In this document: in pieces, positions 1 to 13,030 of the stretch
Position numbering within the stretch: the stretch's first letter is position 1
How the letters are laid out: each line of letters begins with the position of its first letter
DNA from: Diploscapter coronatus
Taxonomy: Eukaryota > Nematoda > Chromadorea > Rhabditida > Rhabditidae
DNA length: 64,000 nucleotides
Assembly: GCA_964036155.1 (NCBI GenBank)
Contig: OZ038423.1
Coordinates: 44,407,249 to 44,471,248 of the forward strand
Direction: 5' to 3'
Notes under the pieces: generated by a model
Seen by the model: the letters and a program-made list of their open reading frames with translations, nothing else
Database searches by the model: none
What the model was told of the DNA's origin: nothing
Translations under genes and position numbers: made by a program

Positions 1-2308
1 ATGTATGAAACCGCTCGAGGAGTCATCAAGAATCTAGCATATATGGTGGATAAGTATGTCTTTTAAAAAATGTTTTTTTAATTGAATTAAATTAAAGTCA
101 CGGTTTCGTACCGAATGGTGGTCGCGTGTATTACCTAACTCGATCTCAACCTCCTCTACTAATTCCCATGGTCTATGATTATTTCCTGGGTACAGGCGAT
201 CTGGAATTTGTCCTGGTAAATGATAAATCGTTGCTTTTTCTCAATAATGGAGGTATTTAGGAGATCTTACCGACCCTAGAAAAAGAATATCAATTCTGGG
301 TCTCACGTAGGTCGACGATACATTACGATGCAAATGGAACCTTCTCGTTTCCCTTTTATCAGTACAAGGCTACTTTGAAGGTACCTTTTTATTATCTATC
401 ATCATAAAACATAAATTAAAATTACAAAAAATATTTTGAAGCATTTTAATTTCATGAAAAAATAAACTTTAGGTACCAAGACCAGAATCCTATAGAGAAG
501 ACTATGAATTGGTAAATGATATCGAGAAAGAAGAGGACCGAATAAAAATGTGGTCCGAAGTGGCTTCGGCGGCAGAAACTGGATGGGATTTTTCGACGAG
601 GTGGTTCTCTCAAAATGGAGATTCCATGCATAAGATGCACACAATTAGGTGAATTTATGATATATTATTTTTAGATTATTTCAAACACATCTCACGCAGC
701 AATAAATTGAAAATTACAACTGTTGAGGCTAAATTTTGAAACCTATATCTAAACTGTCGTCCACACTGACTTGAATAGATTTTTAACTAAGTGTAAATCA
801 TCAATTAAATATCAAAGATCATTTTCAGAACTTGGAGCGTCGTTCCCGTCGACCTAAACGCGTTTATGTGCGTCAATTCTCGAATTTTAGCCAGCTTCCA
901 CGAAATTGCAGGTATAATTTAGGTATCCAAAGTTAATCATTTTATAGTTCAGGTGATATAAATAAAGTAAATGAATATACGAAGCGGTACGAGTGGGCGA
1001 AGCATCAGATGAAAACTATGCATTGGAACGAGACGGACGGAATTTGGTACGACTATGATTTGGAGACTAAGGTAAAGAGGATTCGTTTTACTTATTTTAT
1101 GGTTTAAAGTATAATATTTAGGAAATATTATTTATGCTTAATATTTTAAAATATCATACGATATAATTTTCTAAATTATTCATGAAGTTTGTTTTTGAAT
1201 ATTTAATAGAATAATGAACATAACTAAAATGATAGTTACAATAAAGAAACCTATAAATTTGAAATTTCAGCAACATAGTACCGCATATTATGCTTCCAAC
1301 GCCATACCGCTCTATGCCAAGTGCTTCGACGACGATCTCATTCCATACCGAGTGCACGATTACCTAAAGCGGGAAGGAGTCATGAATTTCACGAAAGGAC
1401 TTCCGACTTCGCTAGCCATGGGTAGTGAGCAACAATGGGATAAGGAGAATGCATGGTATTCTAATTTTTTTTGTTAAAAATATATTATTATATAAACTTT
1501 AGGCCACCAATGGTCCATATGGTAATCGAGGGGTTCAGAACGACGGGTAATCCAGAGTTGATGGAGGTAGGTTTTTTAAACATTATATTTTTTCTATAAA
1601 TTACCTTCCACAACAGAACTATGCCACGAAATTGATGTAATATCGAAGAACTTTTAGCAACATAAGTTGCTTATTCTTGAAGTAATGAATTACTATATTT
1701 CTGTGATGTCTTCTGAAGAGAAACTAATTAGTATTTTATTCCAATTCCGATTTTTTCAGAAACGTTTAATTTTATTTCAGATCGCGAAGAAAATGGCGAC
1801 GGGCTGGTTGCGAGTCAGCTATCAACTGTTCATCAGAACTCACGCGATGTTCGAGAAATACAACGTCACGATTCATTCTGACGAAGTGCATGCCGGTAGT
1901 GGCGGGGAGTACGAAGTTCAGGTTTGTTTTTATTATCTTTTTATCTTTAATCAGTATCTAATGCCAGGTGGACTATATTTTTCCATTCAAAACCATTGAA
2001 TTAAACAATTTTTAAAACTTATCCTTCAAATTAGTTTCCTACGAAATAATTCTTTTTGCTTTTCATAAATTTCCGCTATACATGCCAAAATGACAGTATT
2101 AATTTTTACGGTAAAAAATCGAGAACTTTGAAAGATAAGCGCTTTTTAGACGGGTTTCGGCTGGAGTAACGGCGTCGTGCTGGATCTGCTCGATAAATAC
2201 GGCGATGAGTTCTTCACGAGCGGGGCAGATTTTTCCGAAGCACGTTTCCCTCTAACGTCACTTCTTCTCGCACTCATTGCTAGCCTATTTAATTTCCTAT
2301 TTCTTTGA
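1..2308 (+). CDS. Trehalase (GH37), 3' part of gene, ten exons visible
   Basis: Hydrolyses trehalose to two glucose molecules; probably extracellular or on the cell surface. Exons I can join in frame: 1-53, 98-215, 261-380, 473-648, 829-911, 953-1071, 1271-1455, 1503-1566, 1781-1921, 2150-2308, giving the last 405 residues. The 5' end, with trehalase signature 1, lies outside the window, so the ATG at base 1 is internal. Seen: GFVPNGGRVYYLTRSQPP, ETGWDFSTRW (the Asp matches the catalytic acid of GH37 enzymes), QQWDKENAWPP (signature 2) and FEKYNV (the Glu matches the catalytic base). The protein ends with about 20 hydrophobic residues after a small-residue stretch (TSGADFSE), which looks like a GPI-anchor signal; that is inference. 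The neighbour downstream is a 15-kb stretch without recognisable genes. Confidence 0.95.
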
Positions 2309-2926
2309 ATTTTCTTAATATTTCCATGTTTTTAATTTTCATATTAGGTCATATTTTCTGACCCTAAATTTACAACCACTATAGCACGATCTGATTTTTA
2401 TGAACTTATCATTTAAAAGTGATGTCTAAATTAAGGTTCATACGCTTTGGATCAAGATATATCGTGATAATTTTTAAAATAATTTTTTCAATAGTCAGAT
2501 TTAAATTTTATCCTATTGCTTCACTTTCACCATATTTTATGTGAGCCTTATCCTGCTGTTTAATTTTTCTGTATAGTCGATTCGAATCTTTCATATTATA
2601 CATTTTTAGCGCGAATTTGGTTATTTCCTATCCGTTTCATTGATCAAAATAATCGTCCAGTGAAATTGTAAAGACATTTTTATACTTGTGAATTTTATAG
2701 CCATCGTCAATTCTCTATATTTGATATGCACGATATTGCGAGTAGGAAAATTCTCGGGTATACCTTTGGAATTTTTAGATTTTAGAATGTTGTTTGTACA
2801 TAAATTATTGCGAATTAGATCAGTATGAATATAACATTTCATTATGAATTTATTGTCAAAATAACAAAACAGTCTATGTGTCAGACCCATATCTTTAAGT
2901 ACGCATCATCAAATATTTGCACCATT

Positions 2927-2979
2927 ATTTTTCGTCGAAATTTGAAAAAAAATCAAATTTGACTTTTCCGACGAAAAAT
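2927..2979. repeat. Near-perfect 53-bp palindrome
   Basis: Arms ATTTTTCGTCG and CGACGAAAAAT enclose a second pair, AAATTTGA and TCAAATTT, around a loop of seven A; an 8-nt bulge (2961-2968) interrupts the right arm. A stem-loop if transcribed. No function is known to me. Confidence 0.75.
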
Positions 2980-5777
2980 CAGATCATACTGGAATGTAAC
3001 GAATCGAATTATGCTGAGAAAAGGCGAGAGACAAAATTTACAGGTAAACGGTGAGATCATCGCTTGTCTTTAAACTTGAACTAGCACTTTAAATCTACAT
3101 AAAATCTACTTTTGAGTCCAATAAATATGTCATAGATTATTAATAATTATTATTAGAGTTCTAAAATACAGCCAAAGTTTTCTGAGGTTAAGTAAACTCC
3201 AATTAAAGTTCAGAAGACTGACTATACTTGGCTCAGCCTGAGTGGAGGTTAAAGAACTTCGAATTTTAGCAAGACTCGAGCACCTAGAAAGACTGAGAAT
3301 GACTTGCGTTTAGATACGGGATTTCATATATCCAAAATTATTCATGAATCCGCTTTCTTTAATATTAGACACGATATTTCAACCCCAAAATGTTGATCTT
3401 CAAAAAATTAGGGCTGTATCAAAACCAAGTACGTTTTAAATAGTCCCTTCTCATCGTCAGATTGAGAGATATCATTCAGTGCGAAGTTCGCATCTTCAAA
3501 AATTTTAACAAAACATTTTGTTTTAAAAATTTCGGCACAATTTACCAAGTGTTTACCAGTCTTGTACAGCCCCGTAAATCAGTACCCGTAAGAAATGTGG
3601 AAAACTGTATGATGAGACCATGAATTTTGTGAACACTGAATGTCATTTCAGAGAAAAGTAATGCGGAAGAAAAGTACTGAAGTCAGAAAATCGTTAAAGT
3701 TCGCATTACTTTTCAATGAAATGGCAAGAAACAAGAACCTCTTAAAACTTCAATACTTTTGCAGGACTTTTTCTTGAAAAGCAGCCAAAGTATCGGAAAT
3801 CAGAAGAGAACGTGCCAATTTTCCCGGCTTCCACCTTAAACTCTGCAAGTTTAAGGCCAGGGCCAGTAGGGCTTCGTCAGCATGATTTGCTTGTTTCTTC
3901 GGAGTTTCGTCGAATCTTCCTTCGAAGACAAACTTCGTCGGCGATGCTTTTTATGATGATGCTAAAATTGAAGAAAGTTAGCACAGTGGCGCCAATAGTT
4001 TTGTCATTTATGCCCAAAATAATCAGAAAATGATGCCTACCTTATGGTGCTTGTGTTCTACCAAAATTGGAGGCTCATCAGGGTACGAATCGGAAAGTTG
4101 AATTCCAAATAAAGGCAGGGAGTGAACGAACGTCGAGAGACACAGCGCTACGAACCATGAAAGCCTGAAATCGTCTATTTTAGAATGTCTTAAATTATTT
4201 GTAGGACTTTTAGATCGTCTATGCACATGAATCAACTACATCAGTGAAATTTGCAGGCATTTTTGACTTATGAAATTTAAGCAGATAAGTCATTTCATTC
4301 CAAAAATTTAACTCCTATCCCGAGGCATTTTCCCGCTCTCTTTGAACATTTTCCACATTTCACAAAGCCGGTTTTTTACCAAGAGTGTTTTGGAAGATAT
4401 CCTTGAAATCGCCCCTATCATTTCTCCAAATACAACTTTCTCTACTCCATTTCGTCGTCCCAAAATCAGAACCGATGAGCGAAAAAAGTAGCGGGTGGAA
4501 AGGAAAAAGTTAGCCCCGGGCGAGGATTCGGCGGATCGTCGGAGAAGGGAAATCGTTTTCTGGCGTAAGCGCCAATTCTGACCTATATTTGGTTGGGGAG
4601 CTTCGTCGTGGTTTGGATGTGAAAAAGATATGCGATGATCCGAGCGAGAGAAAGTGATATGCGGGAGATCGCAGAGTAAAAAATGAAGGACGAAGAAATC
4701 TCGGCCCAATTTTCCGACCCTTTCACTATCTATATATCAATTCACTTGCACGCGAGATCTTTGGAAGGAAGCGATTTTTTACAGGAAAATAAGGAAATTG
4801 CAAAATGTCGTACATAGAATTAGCATTTTTGCTTAGTTTTATCTAGAACTTTAGCAGCGTATTTTTTGTTTATCTTGAAAAATTTATTTTAAAAAATGAC
4901 TTACCAAAGCAGTTTCATGGTGATAGCGGTGGATAATGAACTCCTTGAACTTGAATAATTCGATAGGGTAACAGCTCAGAATAGGACTAAACCCAGCGTC
5001 AGCCACGTAATTTGAAGGGCGAATAAAATACACCTCGAATCAATCTGAAACAAATGAAATTTGAACATTTGAATAGTTAAAAAAACGACGAATTTAATGT
5101 AGTTTGGCCAATAAAATATTGAAAATAACTGTTGCGGAAAATAAATTATTCAAGAGAACGAAAGGAATTCAAAAATAACCACGCTGCAAAAAACGAGGGG
5201 CTTCTAAAATGCACTAGAGAGAATTAATGAGTTCACTTTACCGTAATTTATCAACTTATCTCTTAAAAGGTTTAATCCGATAAATACCCGACGCATAATG
5301 AATTTTTCACAGACAGCGTAAACTCGGTTAGCTAAAAGTCGCTGTGCGAGAAAATACAATTTTGATTAAATTTCGAGCTACAAAATTCATTTTCGAAGAT
5401 TGCATAAAATTATCGCACTTTTGAAAAACAGCTCTAAGAGAACGGGGGTTATGAATAATTTGAAGATTTAACTTCAAGAAGTCAGAAAAATTTGAGTACA
5501 AAAAAATTCTACACGCCCAAGAATGGAAAGAAAATAGAAAGTGGAAGAGAGTGATTGCGTTTGATAAATGTCTGCTGTTAAAGGGATGATTAGATCACTT
5601 AGCGCTTAAAAAGAGATAATTGGACCGAAGCGAAAGAAGCAGATCGCCGAGAAATAGCGCACGATTACAATAGGCGGAAAGAGAAAGATGCAAGAGAAAT
5701 AGTGCGTGGGATTTCATATATCCGTCGAGGCATTCGCACGACAGCAGACGATGCCAAAATCACGCTAACACGCCGAG

Positions 5778-5891
5778 TGATAAGAGAGACAAGGTCAAAT
5801 TCGGATGTGATAAGAGGGTGATAAAGACCAACTTTTCCCCCAATCATAGTAATGGCGAAGTCTATCCCTCTTCTTATCGCCACTGATAAGA
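5778..5891. promoter_or_regulatory. Cluster of five GATA-factor sites
   Basis: TGATAAGA at 5778 and 5808, TGATAAAG at 5819, TCTTATCG near 5872 and CTGATAAGA at 5883, all within 114 bp. Extended TGATAA is the consensus of endodermal ELT-type GATA factors in nematodes, so an intestinal enhancer is a reasonable inference. The target gene is unclear, because the two nearest recognised genes both present their 3' ends to this region. Confidence 0.45.
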
Positions 5892-6658
5892 TCCCGTACT
5901 CAATCGTGAACTAGTGAAAGTTTGCAGTTCCCAAAGACCGACAGAATTCTTACACCCGACGACGGACTCGGACATCTATTATCGTTGCCTCAGAAGAATA
6001 TTCGACATCGGATGTCAAAGTCTGTCATCGAAGCGCCAATACCAAGAAATTATCAAGGATTAATTATTAATGTTAGAAATCTTGAAACTGCAAAAATCTT
6101 CTACAAAGGGGCGTGGCTTGACCCATGAAAGTGGAGAAGAGGATAGAATGAACGGTATATATTCAAATCGGAAAAAGCTGAACATAGAGAGGAAGGAAGG
6201 GGCGGGGCCTAGGCCCAAAATAGGAAAGGTGAAAGGTGATACACTTCCCACATACATATGCATTCCACGAAACCAGATTGACGACGAGAGACGAGATTTA
6301 ACTATGCGAATTCGAGAAAGGAAAAGAAAGACGAAGTTGTAATAATCAGTGATAACTTTGTAATGAATAATGCAAAACATAATGATGCAAAAATGAGGTC
6401 ATATTGTGATAAAATAACAAGATTGAGCTATGTTTCAGAATTTTTATAGATATTATGCCAGTAAGATGGTAGTAACTTCAAGATCTCTATTCAGTTTACA
6501 TTTGGAATTATCATTTGCACTATGAATTGAAATAAGCTGATAATGAAAGAATATGGTCTATAGTTAGACAGGTAAAAACGGCATTAAAATTGCAACTTCC
6601 AGCTGAATGAAAGGCTTAGAATATTCTCAGTAAATTGCGAACATCTCAAACGCTCTAC

Positions 6659-6706
6659 CATTATCATTCACATATAGCTATGATAATGATACGCATAGCT
6701 ATCACC
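6659..6706. repeat. Overlapping inverted repeats with GATA cores
   Basis: CATTATCAT and ATGATAATG form a 9-bp inverted repeat, and TAGCTATG with CATAGCTA a second overlapping one. Two GATA cores lie in the arms. About 90 bp downstream is an E-box (CAGGTG). This may be a compact regulatory module; function is inferred only. Confidence 0.4.
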
Positions 6707-8235
6707 TCCTTTCACTCACAGCTTTCACCTCTGGCCCTATAAGGAAGGGGTGAGATTGCAAAACCAGATTCTCGAATGGGTTGGTTGGGTTTGCAGCAGG
6801 TGGTTGCAGCAAATTTATGGGTATCATAGAAGAATGTAATAATCATAGGACCAAATGGTAACTAGAAATACTTTTCTGGTAATAAATTTGGATATAGTCT
6901 AATTGATTCTGAGTATTTTTAACAAGAAAGCGACTAAGATGAGCACCAAAGTCATATATTTAGATTGTAGCGATATCATATTTGTACCATTTTGGTAGTA
7001 AAATGGGTCAGAAAGACTCTTATGAGTCAAATATGGGAAATCTAGGCAATTAGCATTGTATAGAAAATAAACAAATAAAATTGGTCATTATCAAAAACGA
7101 TTTGTGGCTATGTTGTTATTGTGATTAGACTGTTTTGTTTCATTTTGAATTTTTTTTAAGACTTTTCGAAGCAAAGGCTGAGCCGAAAGAGCGCGCAGCG
7201 AGGCTCGTATATAATAATTGACTAAATATGGATGTTAGGAATGAGAAAATGCTGATCAATGCATAATTCTTTACAATAGAAGGCATAACCAAAGGAATCG
7301 TGACACATTAAGGAAAGAGGTGTTTTGACATAGTTTATCACTATCACACACACACAACATTGGGTTGGCACAATGAAACTAGGGAAAGTATGGAAGAAGA
7401 CAATGCCATCATGATAAAAAGATATATCGAGGTATTATAAGGAAAGGTTAAAAGTGTGAAAACGTGGCAAGATAATAACAACAACTTAGCATTGTATTAA
7501 TCTAGGAAAATTCCTTCATTAAATATGAAAGATAAACGTAAGATCGATGCTTAAGAGAAGATATCGAAATAGCATAGGGAGAATGTAAATCGACGAAGTG
7601 ATGAAGGAAGCAAGTCATAAGTTTAGAACATAACGAACCACTATGAATTGATTGGTTCAATAGCGCCGAAATGCATATGTTAATTGCACTTTAGAATGTG
7701 ATAAGAATGAAAAACTACTGAAATCATTCATTCAAAAGTCAAAGAATGATCCCTGATGGAAAATGAAACATGAAAGTACTTCGAAATTGATGCACAACAT
7801 GCAGTAACCTTGCAATCTGCCTTTTATTAAAAATGATCTTTCATGTGAGGGAAGGAATATGAAGAGCTGAATCATAACATAGCCTCCACAAGCTTTAAAG
7901 GCGTCATGGGGTTGCAGGAAATTAAAAACTCGCAAATTCAATCGAAAGGTGACGCGAATATGAGATTATGCGCAGAATATGATATGAGTGATAAAAGAGT
8001 AAAAAGGATATTAGAAAATGATTATGGAAAGAATATTTTGAATAGGTCAAAGGTGGGAAAAACTAGAAAAATCGAAAGTCCATTCTTTTTTATACATCGT
8101 CTTCCTCTCCCAACAAATTGTGAAATGACCTAATCATCCCTCTTCCCCACGAAAATGTTACAAAGTTGTGGAACGCACATCACCCCGCCTCGTCACGAAT
8201 TTATCACTCTCACTACTTTCACTCATGTTTTTCAT

Positions 8236-8330
8236 TAGCCTCCCCCCTCCCCTGATTTCCCCTATTTAGGGCGGGATTTGACCCAATAAATACAAGCTGA
8301 ACAGGTTGTTTCAAAAGCTTCATTCATCTA
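8236..8330. promoter_or_regulatory. Promoter-like pyrimidine and GC-box region
   Basis: A CCCCCCTCCCCTG pyrimidine run and GGGCGGG box are followed by an AT-rich AATAAATA block. It resembles the proximal promoters of this genome, but I see no coding start downstream. Weak evidence. Confidence 0.2.
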
Positions 8331-9114
8331 CTCAATGCGAGATTCTAGGTGGTTTTCCGAGTTGCATGTTTGATTAAATCGCGGATATTTTGACAATTCT
8401 TTGTTTGTTTCGGAACGTGACCCGAGAGGTCGGAAAAACGCGTTTCTGACGTGAACTACGAGAATTAGCCCTGAAGGGGAGAAAGTTCGAGAAAACAACT
8501 CTCGAAAAAGTGTGATGATGACATAGAGGCTAAGCTGGAGCGGAAGTACGGCTAGTGGGGGCGGAGCTTGGAAAATTAGTTAATGTCTTTACTTTATCAA
8601 TTCTGTTTCCGAACTTAGCTTGATTAACAAGAATGAAGAATAACTTTTTGCTAATGGACTAATGACGCTTACGAATATTTTCAAATACCCAGATATAAAC
8701 ATTCATGATAACACTTTGAACTTTGGATAAGTAGCAATTTATGTAGCAATTACCCTTTGCTTCATACTACGCAAAATTAAAAATGGGTTTTCCCACAATT
8801 GATGAATGTTTTATTGCTACCCCCTCAGTCATGAAAAGGCCATAAATGCACGTTTTCTGTTTTTTCCTAGTTGGTGTTCAAAATCCAAAGAATTCCGAAA
8901 GACTACGGTATAATTTTCATATCCTGAGGTTTGTGCCACAAGAATGGCGTGGGTTTGTCGAGAGGTTACAAATAATTTAAGCATCGACCTAGCGACGCAA
9001 ATTCATTTATGGGAATTTCTCATGAAAATTGCAAACAGGAAAATTAGAAATGTTCTAAAATTGCGTTGACTTAAGCATTGAACATGCTGAGCCGGAGGGG
9101 AGTTTTCTAAATCA

Positions 9115-9152
9115 GAAAAATCTAGAATTTTAACTTTTAGTCTAGATTTTTC
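9115..9152. repeat. 12-bp perfect inverted repeat
   Basis: GAAAAATCTAGA (9115-9126) and TCTAGATTTTTC (9141-9152) separated by 14 nt; could form a stem-loop. Confidence 0.7.
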
Positions 9153-10809
9153 ATATGAAAAAGAAGCATTGAATTTAATTTATATTAAATAAGCTCAAAA
9201 TCGCGAATAATTAGACTTGAAGGAGTTTTTTTTCCACAAATTATGATGATTTTAGGAACGCTAGCTTCTCAGTCTGGGGGCTTTGAATTTTTCATAACTT
9301 GACCGACCAGAAATTTGTATTTTTCCATTTTCGCACGCAGCTATGTATGAAATTTTAATCGGCTAGCAACGCCGGGCTTTGCAAGAGGTAAACAAGAAAA
9401 ATCATCTTGTTAATTTAGAACTCAGGAAAATTATCATAATCTAACATTTTTAGAGCAAGTTAATTCATAGGTTAGTTTGCACAAAGATTGACGAGATTTT
9501 ATGGTGAATATTCATGAATGGAGAGTTTCTGCAGTAATTTATGCAATGACATGAAACGTGTTGTAATTTATAGAAATCACATAACCTTGCCCACTCTATT
9601 CGAGGATTCGGAAAATTTAGCACTTTTAGCATGATATAAGGAAAACTGTCTCAAGAAACAATAATACGTTAAAATTCTTTGTCCATAAAAAATTTTAAAA
9701 CGTTAATGCTTTAAGCTTCATAATGAGAAAGATAGAAGCAGCGTTAAGAATAATAGGAAAAGCCTAACTATACGACTATAAGATTTTAGCGCGTTACGTC
9801 AGGTTGATTACGATTTCACCTACAGAACGCGGAAAAGAATCGTAGAAAATATTTGTGCTTCCTCTCTTTGCAAGGAGACGGGGGAGATGTAGTCGAAGCT
9901 GCTGGAGTATTTACCTAAGGACCAGAGCTGTAAGCAGCTCGGCGTGAGTACAGTCATCAAGTCATTCAATCGACTGGTCCCGGATCTTTCATCAATATTA
10001 AAGTAAATTTAATCGTGATATGATAAGATTGTAATCGGAAAAAGAAGAGCTAGATATTGTTATTAGTTAGGATTTTTGTAAGAGCATATTAACTGGCAGA
10101 AGGTGCGTATCATAATCGAATCTAATATTATCATAATCTAAAGGTCTAAACTATATTTTGTGTAAGTAAAGATTCTTCAGTAGTATAGTTTTTTGCAGTT
10201 TATCAGAACCAGAGACATTAAATTATGATATAAAGATCTAGATATTTGATATTACTCAGGTTATTCCAATATCTTGGTATTTGTTTAAGGAAGAAGTTAT
10301 ATCAAACTACATGGCATTTCCGCTACGTAGGCACGCGCGTTACTTTTATAAGTAAAATAGTTTTATATTTTGCATCTATCAGAGTATCAGAAAATCAAAA
10401 TATGTCTGTAAAAGGGAACAGGAAATTAAAGATTTTGCAGCCCTAGGAAAAAGGAGTGATTTTTGTTCTTTGCGTATTTCCATCCGTCAAACATTAATCA
10501 TCTCGAGAAATTAAGCCCTATTTTTGCGCATTCGTTCTTCTTTGGAATGAACTCAAAAACCACGTGGGGATTTCACTTCTGCAATGTTTTCAGATCAAAA
10601 TTTCCGAGGCCAAAAATAAGACCGAAAAACTTTGACGCAATGCAATGCATGCTGATTAGAACAAATATTTTCAAAGTTTGAAATCCGAAACCACTTTTCA
10701 TATTTCTCATTTTTTTCGCACAGAGTTTGAACGCCTATGTCTGCAGGATTGCGTCAAATATGCTAAATTTTTTGGCATGGAGCAAAAAGTTTTGGCGACA
10801 GAGCGCAGA

Positions 10810-10833
10810 AATGTAAGCGAGAATGTAAGCGAG
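10810..10833 (+). repeat. 12-bp tandem duplication
   Basis: AATGTAAGCGAG occurs twice in direct tandem, followed by a partial third start (AAGCG). Confidence 0.8.
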
Positions 10834-11398
10834 AAGCGTGCGAACGAGACACAGTAACGATGTACGAATGAAATTAGAAGCAGAAAACAAGGTGAAATGC
10901 ATCAAGGTACAAAATATTTCTGAGAATAAATGAAACAAGTTTCAAATTCTAATATCACATACCGAATGATGAATCAATGATTTTCGAAGTTTTCTGTTAA
11001 AATTTTAAAATTATGTCAATGTTCTGCTTTGATATCGATGTGTGGTGCAATTTAGTAAATTGTAGACTTAACTTTAGAAAGATAAAAGTATGCCATGCAA
11101 TTTGTATTTTCAAAAACTCAGGTATAAATTGTAGTCTTTAAAGTGCCGAAAATTAAAGAATACTGTAATTACATTTCACCCCTTGTTTGATATAATCAGT
11201 CATAGGCTTAATCGAGTTGATATATAAGGTTCAAATCAGGCTGCAATGACGAATTACTCATCTGCCTTTTCACACTTGCGTGAAACGTAACCATTCTATT
11301 TCTCTCGAGCGGAAAACACTTACTTATTAGATTTTTGGGGTTGTGAAGGTGTTTGTATTCTTTCGCGATGACATATCAGTGAAGCTTATCACTTTCCC

Positions 11399-11416
11399 TT
11401 TCTCTCTCTCTCTCTC
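11399..11416 (+). repeat. CT dinucleotide run
   Basis: About eight CT units in a pyrimidine-rich stretch (11393-11450) that also contains TTATCAC sites. Confidence 0.8.
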
Positions 11417-12740
11417 GCCTCATCACTTTCGCTTTCTCTATCTTGACTTCTAGTTTTGGACAAATCTCGACCAGCATCAGCGTGTTTTCATTGGATATCA
11501 GCCAAGAATTCGCAAGAATGTTCGAGAATTATTTGCAACGTCACTTTACAAATTACAGGTAAATAGAGGATAACTTGATGTAGCTTGATCAAGGAGAATG
11601 ACAAATGAAGTGGTTTTTAAATTTGAAGGAAATTGCGCAGTGCGTGCTGTAATTTCCGGATAATATATGCGCACACGCAAAGTTCAACGACAAAAATTGA
11701 AATGGAATTTTCATATCGAAAAGATGACAAAAATAAAAAATAAAAGATGAAGCAACGAAGTGTCAAGAAGATGCAGATAATGGACGAGTAAAATGATAGG
11801 ATTATTGTAAAAATCCATACAAAGTCAGTATAAAGTAACACATCCTTGTTGAGGGTTACAGTGGAATGAATAGAAAATAAAGATATAAAAGGAAGTAGGG
11901 AATTGCCCCAAGGGGTAATTATCACACTCTTACTTGGTCTAATGTCTCTAGTTGGTCTTTTCTTGTACTATTTCTCTACTTCATGCACTCTCTCGCTTTC
12001 TCTTTGTATAAGTCATTTATGAATAGCTATTTTACTTTACAAAGGAGGCGATAGATGGTAGGGGGCGATAAAAACAATCACAAACAACACGACGAAACTG
12101 ATTCTGCTGCGTTTGCATTCATTCAACGATCACCATTGTCCTCCTTCGCAAGAAGGCGTGGTGGCTCAATCGATAAATCGATAGGCTAAGAGTTTTTGCA
12201 GAAGTGCTGTGAACCTTCAAAATTCCAGCTTCATTCAAAAGATAATTTTGGCAAAAATTCTGGGGTAAGCGTAAAATTTTTCAGAATCGAAGTGATAAGC
12301 TACAAACAGTGAAATGTTTATCAACTGGGGATTATAAGCCGAAAATATCGAGAAATGCACTTTCGGCTGATTTTACGATTCCACGAGACTTTTTTATCGG
12401 GTTAAAGGTTCGAAACTAGAGGTTGTTAAGAATTATTTTCGTCCTAAAATAGAAAAGATATTCTCAAGAAAAAACTCATTCATGGCAAAAGTATTTACAG
12501 TAAGCTTTGTGCCAGCTTGAAAGTTCAAAACCAACAGCCCCAAGACTGAATTTTCTTGGGTAAAATAAAAATGTTAAGTGATTGGACGAACGTACAACTG
12601 ATGATAAGGCCTAATTGGGAAATAGCGCAGAAAGCTTTCAATCAGAAAGGAGAAATTACGCAGCGTAAAACCGAACGGAAGAACGATTTTCGTAAAGGTG
12701 GATCGGCTAATTTTAGCGCAAATCAAATTCGAGGGGATTC

Positions 12741-13030
12741 GTTGTAAAAGTAATCAGATAATGGGATAGTAGGGGATATGAAATAGTGTTCACCAATAAT
12801 CCTGTAGAGTTAATGTTTTGTTTCACGATGTTTAGCTAAATGGAAAAGTAGTCTAGCAGAAGGAATTTTAGAAGTAAGATCAAACTTGATGTTGTAAAAG
12901 TAATCAGATAATGAGATAGAGGGTCTACAAAAATGTTCTCTACTTGACAAAGCTAACCCAATAGAGTTATTGTGTTTTGAAACTACATCGAAATAATGGC
13001 AATATTTTTCAGAACAAAATACTATGTCAT
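12741..13030 (+). repeat. Diverged tandem duplication, unit about 150 bp
   Basis: Two copies begin at 12741 and 12891 with an identical GTTGTAAAAGTAATCAGATA core followed by ATG and GATAG. Later blocks also match (CAATAATCCTGTAGAGTTA against CCCAATAGAGTTATTG; GTTTTG in both). No coding is apparent. Confidence 0.65.

Noticed and set aside
1..60. ATG at base 1 as the trehalase start
   Set aside because: Residues after it align with the middle of the family; the window simply begins inside an exon.
3609..3680. C/D snoRNA-like boxes (ATGATGA ... CTGA)
   Set aside because: Terminal stem is too weak and the CTGA boxes are common by chance in this composition.
4308..4709. Minus-strand frame of 133 codons
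   Set aside because: No recognisable family, no splice partners, in the middle of the gene-poor gap; could be chance.
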